A stretch of 64,000 bases of DNA from Fimbriimonadia bacterium (GTDB lineage Bacteria; Armatimonadota; Fimbriimonadia; Fimbriimonadales; Fimbriimonadaceae). The notes under the pieces were generated by a model. It saw nothing but the letters and a program-made list of their open reading frames with translations. It made no database searches and was not told the origin of the DNA. Both the position numbers and the translations under genes were made by a program. How positions within the stretch are numbered: the stretch's first letter is position 1; every line of letters starts with the position of its first letter. Where the stretch lies: positions 186,001-250,000 of the forward strand of contig JAUIKO010000001.1 in assembly GCA_030430755.1 (NCBI GenBank). The letters are read 5' to 3'. Below, piece by piece: positions 45,506 to 54,527 of the stretch.

Positions 45506-46123
45506 ATGCTTATAAGGGTGAGAATCTTTTTAGTAAGGCATGGACAAACAGATTGGAATACTCAGCATAGAGTGCAAGGACATACCAATATTCCTTTAAA
45601 CAAACTAGGTATCCATCAATCCAAAAAGCTTGTAGCTACTTTAAAGTATGAGAGTATTGGTCATGTGTATTGCAGTGACTTAATTCGCTGTGCTTTTACT
45701 GCAAGAAATTTGTCAAAAGAAATAGGCGCAGAATTAGTAGAAACACCTATCCTAAGAGAAAGAAATTTTGGCCATTTAGAAGGTGAGACATTTCATGTTA
45801 CCACTCCATTTTTCAACACTATGGAAAGTCAAGGTTTAGATTATGTTGATATCAAACCTGATCAAGGAGAGTCTATTCGAGATGTATGGAATCGAGTTGA
45901 TCCTATAGTCACAGAGATTGAAAAACTAGATAACAATGTGGTTATTATCACTCATGGAGGAACTTGCAGTATTCTTCTTGCTAAGTTTTTAAAAATGGAT
46001 GTGAAATGTGTTCCATCTTTTACTTTTTCGAACTGTAGTATTACAGAGATAAAAAAAATGAGAGGTAAGTATTATAAACTCGTTAAATATGCCTGTAATG
46101 GCCATCTTGTATCCAATTCCTAA
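45506..46123 (+). CDS. Histidine phosphatase superfamily protein (phosphoglycerate mutase-like)
   Basis: 205 residues from the ATG at 45506 (frame open from a TTG at 45491). The phosphohistidine motif FLVRHGQTDWN is at residues 7-17, the second active-site segment is LRERNFGHLEG, and VVIITHGGTCS carries the second His. Members include cofactor-dependent phosphoglycerate mutase, alpha-ribazole phosphatase and broad phosphatases. The length suits the phosphatase branch. A cobalamin link is possible because an adenosyltransferase gene lies 2.6 kb away, but that is a guess. Confidence 0.88.
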   Translation: MLIRVRIFLVRHGQTDWNTQHRVQGHTNIPLNKLGIHQSKKLVATLKYESIGHVYCSDLIRCAFTARNLSKEIGAELVETPILRERNFGHLEGETFHVTTPFFNTMESQGLDYVDIKPDQGESIRDVWNRVDPIVTEIEKLDNNVVIITHGGTCSILLAKFLKMDVKCVPSFTFSNCSITEIKKMRGKYYKLVKYACNGHLVSNS

Positions 46124-46145
46124 ATAGTATGGAATGAGATAAAAC

Positions 46146-46192
46146 TTCTTTAATACATATCCCAACATAATTCGGATATGTATTAAAGAAGA
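46146..46192. terminator. Long-stem bidirectional terminator between the phosphatase gene and fmt
   Basis: Perfect 18-bp arms at 46146-46163 and 46175-46192 (arm CTTCTTTAATACATATCC) with an 11-base loop, in the 112-bp convergent gap. The arm ends give an A-rich and T-rich flank in each direction. Confidence 0.75.
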
Positions 46193-46235
46193 AATGAATA
46201 ATCGAAATCAAGTTCAATTTTAATATTAATTCCGT

Positions 46236-47150
46236 TTAGATAAATATGGACTGATTTATTCGATATCCTTTTGCAAAATCAATTCCAGTAATTATTTTTT
46301 TTCCAGGCATTTTAACTTGTATTAATTCTACTGCATGCTCCTTGCAAAATAGAATGAGCTTATGATCGTCTATTAAAATAGATCCTGGAGTTCTTGATGG
46401 AACGTTTTTAACAGGCTTGATCTCAATGAGCGATAAGTCCCCAAGAGATGTTTGAATGCATGCTCCCGGCTTTGGGGAGAGTGCGCGAAATTGGTTGTAA
46501 CAGTGTAACGCAGTATGCTTAAACTGTAGAAATCTATCCTCTTTGGTTATTTTCGAGGCATAAGTCGCTATATCATGATTCTGCTTTTGTGTAGGAAAGG
46601 TGTTATGATACAATTGATCGATCCATTTCGATGCCAATTCACCAGCTAATCCTGCTAATTTTTCGTATAGATAACCACAATGATCATCTTGATGGATGTC
46701 TGTTTCAATAATGTCGATGATATCTCCGGTATCCATACCTTCATCCATTTTCATTAGAGTCACACCAGTCTTGATATCATTATTCATGATGGATCTTTGG
46801 ATTGGTGCTGCTCCTCTATAAAAGGGCAGAATAGATCCGTGTAGATTGAAAAAACCATTTCGGGTGGAATTTAATAATGTTGGCTTGAGTATTTGTCCAT
46901 ATGCTGCAACAATTGCAAAATCAAAAGATTCCTTTTTAATAATATCTACAAAGGATGAGGATGAAGCCTTCTCTGGAGTTAAAGTATCGATGCCCAATTC
47001 ATGAGCGATGAGCTTAACCGGACTTGGGGTGAGTTTCATACCTCTACCAGACTTTCTGTCGGGACTCGTAACTACAAGATGAACATGATTTGCGATTTCT
47101 TTTAATGCTGGTATGGCAAAGGTACTGGTTCCCATAAAAAGGATTTTCAT
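46236..47150 (-). CDS. fmt: Methionyl-tRNA formyltransferase
   Basis: Formylates initiator Met-tRNA. 304 residues from the ATG at 47150 (MKILFMGTSTFAIPAL), which overlaps the def stop codon as ATGA; an upstream in-frame codon at 47159 is less likely. Key blocks: FVIAAYGQILK-like FAIVAAYGQILK, NLHGSILPFYRGAAPIQRSI (the HGSLLP loop) and GVTLMKMDEGMDTGDI. The C-terminal tRNA-binding domain is complete. The def-fmt order on one transcript is the common arrangement. Confidence 0.96.
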   Translation of the reverse strand: MKILFMGTSTFAIPALKEIANHVHLVVTSPDRKSGRGMKLTPSPVKLIAHELGIDTLTPEKASSSSFVDIIKKESFDFAIVAAYGQILKPTLLNSTRNGFFNLHGSILPFYRGAAPIQRSIMNNDIKTGVTLMKMDEGMDTGDIIDIIETDIHQDDHCGYLYEKLAGLAGELASKWIDQLYHNTFPTQKQNHDIATYASKITKEDRFLQFKHTALHCYNQFRALSPKPGACIQTSLGDLSLIEIKPVKNVPSRTPGSILIDDHKLILFCKEHAVELIQVKMPGKKIITGIDFAKGYRINQSIFI

Positions 47151-47746
47151 GTATCCCATTCCTCCTGAGGTTTAGAGAGGCTGGCTTCACTATGAATATC
47201 GTTCTCTTCACGTGCATTGTTCTGTTGGTCTTTTATGTTAGGGTCTTGGGCATAGAGTGTTCCTGGAATGGCTTTATCAATAAATAAGATGCCATTTAAA
47301 TGATCGATTTCGTGTTGAAATACAATGGATCCTAATCCTGAGTACGTTTTTTGTATTATTTTTCCATAACGATCTAAAGCTTCAATGGTAATTATTCTAG
47401 ACCTTTTAACCATGCCAAAAATACCTGGAATGCTTAGACATCCTTCTTCAATTTGAATATGTTCTTTTTCTTCTAAAATCTGAGGATTGATAAAGACTTC
47501 TGGTTTTCCATATTCTGGATCAACAACGATAATTTTCAAAGATCTTCCTAATTGCGGTGCTGCTATACCTATACCAGGTCCATGATATGACCAGTAAATC
47601 ATATGATCAATAAATTCTTGGAGTGAATCTGAAAAATCTGTAATAGGTGTTGTAGCCTGTCGAAGAACAGGATTCGGTATTTTTACGATAGGATGATTTT
47701 TGTCTTCATAAAGATGCTTGATGTGATCAGGAATTTCTATGCTCAT
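47147..47746 (-). CDS. def: Peptide deformylase
   Basis: Removes the formyl group from nascent proteins; Fe2+ or Zn2+ metalloenzyme. 199 residues. The three motifs are GIGIAAPQLG (about residues 57-66), EEGCLSIPG (about 100-108, metal Cys) and QHEIDHLNGILF (about 143-154, metal His pair). There is an extra C-terminal tail of about 35 hydrophilic residues. The stop codon overlaps the fmt start. Confidence 0.96.
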   Translation of the reverse strand: MSIEIPDHIKHLYEDKNHPIVKIPNPVLRQATTPITDFSDSLQEFIDHMIYWSYHGPGIGIAAPQLGRSLKIIVVDPEYGKPEVFINPQILEEKEHIQIEEGCLSIPGIFGMVKRSRIITIEALDRYGKIIQKTYSGLGSIVFQHEIDHLNGILFIDKAIPGTLYAQDPNIKDQQNNAREENDIHSEASLSKPQEEWDT

Positions 47747-47818
47747 TAAAATAGAGTATATCTGTATTTAGCTCTGAATATCTTTGTAGTTGCGAGAAGT
47801 GTTTAGAAGGCGGTGAGA

Positions 47819-48097
47819 TTATTCAGTGAGGAGTTCTAGTTCGAATCCACAAGCTTCACATTTTCTTAGACAGAGTCGATATCCTCTGAGATCGATCTCT
47901 ATAGGGTCTCCAAATGGGGCAACTTTAATGACGGTGAATTCTGCACCTTCGGTTAATCCCATCTCTTGCAATCTTTTTAAGCAGCCAGGTTTGCATGCAG
48001 CTAATTGGCAATGTACTCCCTTGACTTTTAAAGTCATATTAGGAGTAAGTTCATTAAATGTAAGAACTTTAGATGAAGTATGTGTCGAAGTTGGCAT
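47819..48097 (-). CDS. feoA: FeoA domain protein (ferrous iron transport)
   Basis: 92 residues forming one SH3-like FeoA domain: LKVKGVHCQLAACKPGCLKRLQEMGLTEGAEFTVIKVAPFGDPIEIDLRGYRLCLRK. FeoA assists the FeoB ferrous iron permease. No feoB is adjacent. The protein has six Cys (CQLAACKPGC, CLRKCEAC), more than usual, which might bind metal. A link to the DtxR/MntR-type regulator at 25.1 kb is possible but not shown. Confidence 0.88.
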   Translation of the reverse strand: MPTSTHTSSKVLTFNELTPNMTLKVKGVHCQLAACKPGCLKRLQEMGLTEGAEFTVIKVAPFGDPIEIDLRGYRLCLRKCEACGFELELLTE

Positions 48098-48173
48098 TGT
48101 TTTATATATTATTTGAAAACTTAATATTATTATATGTAATTATATACAAAAATGTATAGAACTGCTTCAATGA

Positions 48174-48731
48174 TTATATAAAATCTTTTTTTTCTCCTTT
48201 CCAGAGAATGTCTTTTGTTTTTTCTAGTTTGTTAGAAAAGCGTGATGCCACAAATAGCCAGTCAGATAATCTATTTAAAAACACAAGAATTTCATGATTT
48301 ATATCTTGAGTTCTGTTTAGGTTGATAAGTGATCTTTCTGCTCTTCTACATATGGATCTGGATAATTGAAGGTGTGAACTAAGCAATGAGCCGCCAGGAA
48401 GAATGAAGTTAGAAAGGGGAGCTAGAGAAGTCTCCATGTTGTCAATATCATTTTCAAGTTGAATGATTTGTTCGCTCGTGATCCACTTTTTATATTTAGG
48501 ATGGACTAGTGGAGTAGCTATTTCTGAGCCTGCTTCAAATAGCCAGTTTTGAATGATTTCTAATCGGTAGGATAGTTCATTATGATTGCATACGGATTTA
48601 CAAATGCCAAGTGATGAATTAAGTTCATCTAAATCTCCAATAGATTGAATGTTTATACAATCCTTATCGACTCTTTTGTTTCCATAAAGCCCCGTTTGAC
48701 CTTTATCACCAGTTTTTGTGTAGATTTTCAT
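48174..48731 (-). CDS. Cob(I)alamin adenosyltransferase, PduO type
   Basis: Transfers adenosyl from ATP to cob(I)alamin, making coenzyme B12. 185 residues with the PduO start MKIYTKTGDKGQTGLYGNKRV, GDLDELNSSLGI, FILPGGSLLSSHLQLSRSICRRAERS and the closing LNRLSDWLFVASRF. All are typical of the trimeric enzyme. The presence of this gene suggests import or salvage of B12 and a B12-dependent enzyme elsewhere. Its 5' end overlaps the wecG-like stop by 26 bp, so the two are coupled. Confidence 0.95.
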   Translation of the reverse strand: MKIYTKTGDKGQTGLYGNKRVDKDCINIQSIGDLDELNSSLGICKSVCNHNELSYRLEIIQNWLFEAGSEIATPLVHPKYKKWITSEQIIQLENDIDNMETSLAPLSNFILPGGSLLSSHLQLSRSICRRAERSLINLNRTQDINHEILVFLNRLSDWLFVASRFSNKLEKTKDILWKGEKKDFI

Positions 48732-49680
48732 TTTTTATAAGTTTTCTCCTGGTTAGATATATCTCCTTTAGAGTAAGGATTATAAACTTTGGCAATAGCT
48801 TAACTTTGTACCACTTACGAGGGTTCTGGATAAATCTCCATAACCACTCAAGTTTGTATTTTTGCACCCATATCGGAGCTCTTTTAATATTACCGGATAA
48901 AACATCAAAGGAGCCTCCTATTCCGATGGAGACTGGTATGTTAAGATCTTTTTTGTGCTTATGGATGAAAAATTCTTGTTTTGGCATTCCAAGAGCTACA
49001 AGCAGAATATCTGGATTAGCCTCCTTGATCTGTTGTAGAACATTCGCGGATTCATCTGAATTAAAATAGCCATGATGGGTTCCAACAATCTGACACAAAG
49101 GATACTTTTCTAGAATCTTTTTTTTTGCCAGATGAATAATTTCAGGTTTAGCTCCTAATAAGAAAAATCTATATGCCGTTTTCTCTCCCTTTTCAAAAAG
49201 CTTATGTGTGAGATCTATACCACTGATTTTTTCATGATGCTGGTTATACTTCTTGTTGAGAGCCCATATGACTCCTGCACTATCAGGGATAACGAATGCT
49301 TCTGATAAAAAAACGTTCTTATAAGAGGGGTTGTTTATCGTCATGACTATCGAAGCGGCATCCGCTGTAATGATATGGAGGTTAGATCTGGTGGTGATAG
49401 CTTGATCGATAAGAGAAAGAATTTGATCAGTGTTTATCTCTTGAAAAGGAATGTCTAATATTTTTTTGTTAGAAGTTTTATCGAAGTCAAGTTTTTTAAT
49501 CTCTGGAGAGATGTTTTTATGAGGGGTGATGGTTTTGATAAAATCTGTCTGATTTTTGTTAATTCTTTTATGTTTAGATTTAGTGAGTGTATTTAATTTA
49601 GGCATATCAATAAATAATTTGTTTAGTATTGGAACAAGAATGTTGAGTGAGTTACCATAATGTGAATAAAGGATACACAT
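48706..49680 (-). CDS. WecG/TagA/CpsF family glycosyltransferase
   Basis: Transfers an amino sugar (N-acetylmannosamine-type) to a lipid-linked acceptor at the inner face of the membrane. The GT26 domain covers about residues 75-310: ADAASIVMTINNPSY, VIPDSAGVIWAL, LVALGMPKQEFFIHKH and GIGGSFDVLSGNIKRAPIW, then LEWLWRFIQNPRKWYK. The first ~70 residues are basic and unlike other members. An internal ATG at 49605 (MPKLNT) is an alternative start. It overlaps the adenosyltransferase gene, an unexpected partner. It may contribute to the same surface glycan as the 32-37 kb operon (inference). Confidence 0.9.
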   Translation of the reverse strand: MCILYSHYGNSLNILVPILNKLFIDMPKLNTLTKSKHKRINKNQTDFIKTITPHKNISPEIKKLDFDKTSNKKILDIPFQEINTDQILSLIDQAITTRSNLHIITADAASIVMTINNPSYKNVFLSEAFVIPDSAGVIWALNKKYNQHHEKISGIDLTHKLFEKGEKTAYRFFLLGAKPEIIHLAKKKILEKYPLCQIVGTHHGYFNSDESANVLQQIKEANPDILLVALGMPKQEFFIHKHKKDLNIPVSIGIGGSFDVLSGNIKRAPIWVQKYKLEWLWRFIQNPRKWYKVKLLPKFIILTLKEIYLTRRKLIKNENLHKNW

Positions 49681-49863
49681 TTAATTTTTAGCATTTAATA
49701 TTTAACAATTAATATTTTACACTTTTATCTTAATATTTTTTTTCAACGATAGGATCTATTTCGAAAAATGTTTCATATTTATGAATAGTGTATATGAAAT
49801 AGATAAACTCCATAGAAGGTAATATGTAATTAAATAAGTAAATTGTATTTTTAAGGTCTAAAT

Positions 49864-51255
49864 ATGTCAAGTTCTTCTGTATTAATCCGCCCAAGCAGAA
49901 TTCAAAATTTTAAAAACCACGATTGTATTCCATCTACCTATTTTATTCAGACATGGGGTTGTCAAATGAATGTAGAAGATAGTGAACAGATAGGACTATA
50001 TCTTAATCAAATAGGGTTTAAGCCTTCTAAAGATGTCTATTCAGCTCAGTTAATCATTCTAAATACTTGTAGTGTTAGGAAAAAACCAGAAGATAAAGCT
50101 TTTAGTATGCTTGGAGAACTTTCTATTATTAAAGGTCGTGATCAGGATAGAATCATCGGTGTCTGTGGATGTATGGCTCAGATACGTGCTGAAGAAATTA
50201 GAAAAAGAGCTCCTTTGGTGGATTTTGTCGTTGGAACAGCTCAGATATCTGAAATTTCTCAAATAGTGGAAAATTTGCTTGAAAAAAGAACTTTTTATAC
50301 TTCTTTAAATCTTCCTGAAAGAAAAGGATCTATTGTTTCAGACATCCCTCAGAGACAGGTGGATAGAAATGCAAAACTGAAAACTTTTGTTCCTATTCAG
50401 TACGGATGTGATAAATTCTGTACGTATTGTATCGTTCCTGCAACACGAGGAAGAGAAAGAAGTCGCCCAACTGTTGATATTATAGATGAGATTAAAAAGT
50501 TAGCAGACCATGGTACAAAGGAAGTCACACTACTTGGTCAAACAGTAAATAGTTATGGAAAAAATTTAGCAGAAGGAAGAGTCCCATTTAGTGAACTTCT
50601 GTTAAAGGTTGCTGAGATTTCTGGAATTGAAAGAATTCGATATACAAGTCCCTATCCAAGAGATTTTAAAACAGATCTTATTGAGGTGATTAGAGACTGT
50701 CCAAAAGTTATGGAGCATGTACATATGCCATTGCAAGCTGGTAATAATACTGTTCTGAAAAGGATGCGCCGATTATACACTGTAGAAAGTTTTAAAGAAA
50801 TAGTTGATGAGCTGAGAAGTACTGTGCCAGGAGTTTCAATTACAACGGATATCATTGTAGGTTTTCCAGAAGAAACAGAGGAGCAATTCCAAGATACATT
50901 ATCGATGATGGATGAGATTAGGTTTGATGGAGCTTTTATGTTTAAGTATAGTCCAAGAGAAGGTACTCCAGGTGCTGAAATGGTGCAGGTAGATCAAAAG
51001 ATAAAGGAGAGAAGATTAGATGATCTGATCCATCTTCAAAATCAAATTACTCTTGAAAAAAACAGAGAAATGATTGGGAAGAATATCGAAATTCTCGTTG
51101 AAGGTCCTTCTCCTAAAATTTTAAATTCTTACCAAGGATATAGTAGAGAGTTTAAACTTGTTCACTTTTTAGCGGGTCGAGAATTGACTAATCAGATTAT
51201 TAATGTTCAATGTGAAAAAGCTCACCCGTGGGGGTTAGAAGCCTCGCTAACTTAG
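49864..51255 (+). CDS. miaB: tRNA-2-methylthio-N6-dimethylallyladenosine synthase MiaB
   Basis: Radical SAM methylthiotransferase acting on i6A37 of tRNA, 463 residues. The N-terminal domain has three cluster Cys (TWGCQMN, NTCSVRKKPEDK, GVCGCMAQ). The radical SAM motif is CDKFCTYCIVPATRGRERSRP-like CxxxCxxC at about residues 183-190. Then come TLLGQTVNSYG and a C-terminal TRAM domain. The start ATG at 49864 follows AAGGTC. Apparently monocistronic. Confidence 0.96.
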   Translation: MSSSSVLIRPSRIQNFKNHDCIPSTYFIQTWGCQMNVEDSEQIGLYLNQIGFKPSKDVYSAQLIILNTCSVRKKPEDKAFSMLGELSIIKGRDQDRIIGVCGCMAQIRAEEIRKRAPLVDFVVGTAQISEISQIVENLLEKRTFYTSLNLPERKGSIVSDIPQRQVDRNAKLKTFVPIQYGCDKFCTYCIVPATRGRERSRPTVDIIDEIKKLADHGTKEVTLLGQTVNSYGKNLAEGRVPFSELLLKVAEISGIERIRYTSPYPRDFKTDLIEVIRDCPKVMEHVHMPLQAGNNTVLKRMRRLYTVESFKEIVDELRSTVPGVSITTDIIVGFPEETEEQFQDTLSMMDEIRFDGAFMFKYSPREGTPGAEMVQVDQKIKERRLDDLIHLQNQITLEKNREMIGKNIEILVEGPSPKILNSYQGYSREFKLVHFLAGRELTNQIINVQCEKAHPWGLEASLT

Positions 51256-51462
51256 AATTATTCTAGAGGTATCGTGAGTGATTAAATATGATACAAATCT
51301 AGGATATTCTTTAAAAAATAACTAAATTGTAAGAAGGAATATGTTTATTAAGTAAAAAAAATAAAAATAGTTAGGTGTATATCCTCTTTACATGCACATA
51401 ATAGAAAAAAAAAGGGTAACATCTTAGTGTTAAATTAACAATTTAAATTTCGGTAAATTCAA

Positions 51463-52971
51463 ATGACTAGTAAAGATCTAGATACAAAATTAGATGTCAA
51501 TGACACGAACTCAATCAGCCAATCTGATGTTAATCAGAATGTGGCAAACGACCAAGAATCTTCTCTGCAAAATGGAACATTGGATTCCGTGAAAAATGCA
51601 GAACAAGTAGCTGCTTCTACGCCAGATCATTCCAGTGTGAAAATACTTGGAAAAGAGAGTAGTGCACAGCTATTTGAAGCTGCGTTAGCAGAATTAGAAG
51701 ATCCTGAATATAATCGTAGTGATAATACCTACACGCCTTTTACAAAGGGAGAGAGGGTGGAAGCAACCGTTATACAGTTAGACAAAGAGAGAGTATTTGT
51801 GGATCTAGGCATGAAAAGTGAAGGTATTCTTCCTTTGAATGAATTAACTGATGAAAATGTTGACTCTCCTGCTGATTTAGTTAGTGTAGGTGATAAAATA
51901 GATGTTATCGTTATTAAGCCAGGTAATGGTGAGAAAAGTACGATTGTTTCAAAAAAACGAGCAGATTTTGAAAATGCTTGGCATCAGGTTGTAAAGGCTA
52001 ATGCAACGGGTGAAACTATCGAAGCTCCTGTAGTTGATCGAGTCAAAGGTGGATTAATAGCTGATGTAGGTGTAAAAGGATTTGTACCAACATCTCATGT
52101 AGGTAGCGGGAATTTAAGAAATGTCGATAAATATGTTGGCCAACTTCTAAAGTTTAAAGTTATAGAAGTTGATAAAGAAAGAAAGAAAGTAGTTCTTTCA
52201 AATAAGCTTGCAGAAGAAGAGAATAGAAAAGAAGCGCAATCTAAAGCATTTTCTACATTAAGTGTCAATGATATTATCCCTGGTACAGTTAGAAGACTTA
52301 CAGAATACGGTGCATTTGTAGATATCGGTGGTGTGGATGGATTACTTCACATTAGTGAAATGAGCTGGGCTAGAATTTCACATCCTAAAGAAGTATTAAA
52401 AGAAGGACAGGATATTCAGGTCATGGTACTGAAATTGGATCAGTCGATTGGCAAAATCAGTCTAGGATTAAGACAAGTTTTACCAGATCCTTGGAATTTA
52501 GTTAAAGAGCATTACAGAGTTGGAGATAAAGTTAAAGCAAAAGTCAACCGACTGTCTGTAAGTGGAGCATTTTTACGATTAGAAGAAGGAGCAGAAGCCT
52601 TTTTACCTATCAGTGAAATTTCTGAAGAGAAAGTCGCAAAGCTTGAAGAAGCTATTTCTGTAGGACAGGATCTTGAGCTTGTTATTGTCGATTTGCAGGT
52701 TAGTGCTAGAAGAATGTTACTTAGCTTGAAACAGCTGAATTCAGAATCTAGTCCTGTTCGAAATGCCGATGCATTGGAAGATTATGAAGATTCTATGCCA
52801 AGAGGCGCTGCCAAGAAGAAGAAGCGAAGAAAGACCTCTCGAGAAGAAGATTATGATAGAGGTGCAGGTAATAAGCTAAACAATAATTCTGGCGGGGCGA
52901 CAATCGGTGAGAGATTAGGTAAATTACAAGGTTTATTTAGTCAGATTTCAGACAGTAAAGAAAAGAACTAG
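51463..52971 (+). CDS. rpsA: 30S ribosomal protein bS1, four S1 domains
   Basis: 502 residues. An acidic and Asn-rich N-terminal extension (residues 1-90) is followed by four S1 RNA-binding domains at about 95-165, 180-255, 268-345 and 355-425. The clearest is the third (VPGTVRRLTEYGAFVDIGG-like, LLHISEMSWARISHP). The C-terminus is basic (AAKKKKRRKTS). Enterobacterial S1 has six domains; four-domain forms are common in other phyla. S1 brings mRNA to the 30S subunit. A strong terminator follows the gene. Confidence 0.93.
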   Translation: MTSKDLDTKLDVNDTNSISQSDVNQNVANDQESSLQNGTLDSVKNAEQVAASTPDHSSVKILGKESSAQLFEAALAELEDPEYNRSDNTYTPFTKGERVEATVIQLDKERVFVDLGMKSEGILPLNELTDENVDSPADLVSVGDKIDVIVIKPGNGEKSTIVSKKRADFENAWHQVVKANATGETIEAPVVDRVKGGLIADVGVKGFVPTSHVGSGNLRNVDKYVGQLLKFKVIEVDKERKKVVLSNKLAEEENRKEAQSKAFSTLSVNDIIPGTVRRLTEYGAFVDIGGVDGLLHISEMSWARISHPKEVLKEGQDIQVMVLKLDQSIGKISLGLRQVLPDPWNLVKEHYRVGDKVKAKVNRLSVSGAFLRLEEGAEAFLPISEISEEKVAKLEEAISVGQDLELVIVDLQVSARRMLLSLKQLNSESSPVRNADALEDYEDSMPRGAAKKKKRRKTSREEDYDRGAGNKLNNNSGGATIGERLGKLQGLFSQISDSKEKN

Positions 52972-53005
52972 TATCATTTTTTGTTCAACCGAAAGTTAGT
53001 ATTTC

Positions 53006-53032
53006 AAAGGAGCTATTGCTCCTTTTTTTTTT
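53006..53032 (+). terminator. Strong intrinsic terminator of rpsA
   Basis: AAAGGAGC and GCTCCTTT form a perfect 8-bp stem around loop TATT, directly followed by a run of ten T including the arm end. It begins 35 bases after the rpsA stop codon. Confidence 0.92.
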
Positions 53033-53050
53033 ATATCAAATTTATTCATA

Positions 53051-53078
53051 TCAAATATTTTTATATAAAAATATTTGA
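53051..53078. repeat. Perfect 28-bp palindrome downstream of rpsA
   Basis: TCAAATATTTTTAT followed by its exact reverse complement with no loop. It lies 19 bp past the rpsA terminator. Pure A/T except the outer C/G, so either a secondary terminator or a cruciform-prone site. Confidence 0.7.
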
Positions 53079-53334
53079 ACCTATAGCATGATTTATCTAG
53101 GAGTGTTGATGATTTTCAGATATAGTTCATGATCTATTCAGTGGCATAAATAGAGTATTTATGTTATGTTGTACCTTGACTCTAATTCTCATGATTTACT
53201 GTATAATGATGATCAGTTTAAGATGATATCCATACAAGAAATATTTTGATGAGTGTACCTGGTGAGTGCTAAGGAAATAATTCAATAAGATCATGATGAT
53301 ATGAGAGGATAGTCTATCAGTATCCTATTATTTG

Positions 53335-54396
53335 TTAGATATGAAGTATCATATAGAACCCAAGTAAACCTAAAAGAAATTGAATCATGGAAAATAGATG
53401 AGTGATTTTTGTTTCTGGCCAACCAAAAGCTTCTAATCCATGGTGTAGTGGAGTTCTAATAGGTAAATACCATTTTAAAGTCTTAATGAAAAAGAGTTTT
53501 ATTGGTACGAGTATCAGTTCAACAAAAAGAAGTAATGATGCCACGAATGTACTGTATATGATTAGTGCATTTGATGAGAATAAAAAATCTAAAAGATTCG
53601 TCTGTTCTATATGAATCTTAGAAAGATGAGTGATGATCATTTGCCATGAAGCAAGGCCTAGAATAGCTCCAATAGTCATGGAACCGGTGTCTCCCATGAA
53701 GATTTTTGCTGGATAACTATTTAATATTTTTAAAGGTATGATTCCACCGATTAATGCTGTTAATACAATTGAAATGTCTAAAATAGAAATGTAATAGTTG
53801 CCATTCAAAAAGAGAATCCAGCTTGAATTGATGATAAAAGTAGCATATAGAGAAGTGACTATTAATGCTAAACCATCTAAGCCGTCTGTGAAATTAACTG
53901 CATTTACAAAGAAAAGGATATAAAGAATTCCAAGAAGATACTCGAAATAAGGATGGAGGAAAGGAAGGGGAAATGTATGAATTTCAGTCATATATATTGA
54001 AATAGCGGCGATGATGAATTGTAATATTATTTTAGTGATCCAATGAAATCCTCGACAATTTGATATTCTGGGGATGACCGTATCATCTACTACTCCAAGA
54101 ATTCCAAAGGAAATAGCTATAAAACTATATTTCAAAGGTACGGTAGCACTTGTAAAGTAAGGAGAATATAGGATAGATATTAAAAAACCAGGAAATATAA
54201 TAAGTCCACCCATGTTAGGAGTTCCATTTTTAATCTGGTGGTTCTCAGGAAGGTGTTTACTGATTGTTTGTTTTGCTTTAAGGTGAATAAGTAACTTATA
54301 TATAGGATATGCAAATAAAGTACTTATGCCGAGCGATTTTGTGAAAATAATAAATGTTTGCTCTATATTTGCTAATAAAAACGGATCCATATTCAC
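53335..54396 (-). CDS. mraY: Phospho-N-acetylmuramoyl-pentapeptide transferase
   Basis: Integral membrane enzyme that makes lipid I, the first membrane step of peptidoglycan synthesis. 353 residues with about ten helices. Family motifs are GTPNMGGLIIFPG (about residues 57-69), the Asp pair in GVVDDTVIPR, NFTDGLDGLA and FMGDTGSM, and a His-rich RTPLHHGLEAFGWPE near the end. No other mur or mra genes are adjacent, so it is separated from the usual dcw cluster. The start lies 55 bp from the 46-bp palindrome. Confidence 0.93.
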   Translation of the reverse strand: MNMDPFLLANIEQTFIIFTKSLGISTLFAYPIYKLLIHLKAKQTISKHLPENHQIKNGTPNMGGLIIFPGFLISILYSPYFTSATVPLKYSFIAISFGILGVVDDTVIPRISNCRGFHWITKIILQFIIAAISIYMTEIHTFPLPFLHPYFEYLLGILYILFFVNAVNFTDGLDGLALIVTSLYATFIINSSWILFLNGNYYISILDISIVLTALIGGIIPLKILNSYPAKIFMGDTGSMTIGAILGLASWQMIITHLSKIHIEQTNLLDFLFSSNALIIYSTFVASLLLFVELILVPIKLFFIKTLKWYLPIRTPLHHGLEAFGWPETKITHLFSMIQFLLGLLGFYMILHI

Positions 54397-54450
54397 GTTT
54401 ATTATAGCATTTTTAAAAACTTCTCTAAGAAGATGGTAAAGATGTATCTA

Positions 54451-54496
54451 ATTTTATATGATTTAAGTTAATATATTAACTTAAATCATATAAAAT
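54451..54496. repeat. Perfect 46-bp palindrome in the divergent mraY promoter region
   Basis: The 23 bases from 54451 (ATTTTATATGATTTAAGTTAATA) through 54473 are followed by their exact reverse complement, with no spacer and no mismatch; pairing stops at 54450/54497. It lies 55 bp upstream of mraY and 31 bp upstream of the prenyl-synthase-like gene, so it is in the control region of both. It has no G/C-rich stem, which argues against a simple terminator. Confidence 0.95.
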
Positions 54497-54527
54497 ATTG
54501 GTTTTAATCATCTGACATAGAAGAAAA

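Larger units (their letters stand above)
52972..53334. other. 363-bp convergent gap between rpsA and mraY
   Basis: Holds the rpsA terminator (53006-53032) and a perfect 28-bp AT-rich palindrome (53051-53078). A weak hairpin AGGATA...TATCCT at 53306-53326 lies near the mraY stop. No open reading frame or tRNA is seen in the rest. Confidence 0.6.

Noticed and set aside
47826-48116. Plus-strand 96-residue frame opposite feoA
   Set aside because: feoA on the minus strand has a recognisable domain and the opposite frame shows no family features.
53176-53207. TTGACT and TATAAT strings in the rpsA/mraY gap as a promoter for a small RNA
   Set aside because: The spacer is 20 bp, too long for a normal promoter, and no conserved RNA structure or clear terminator follows on that strand.
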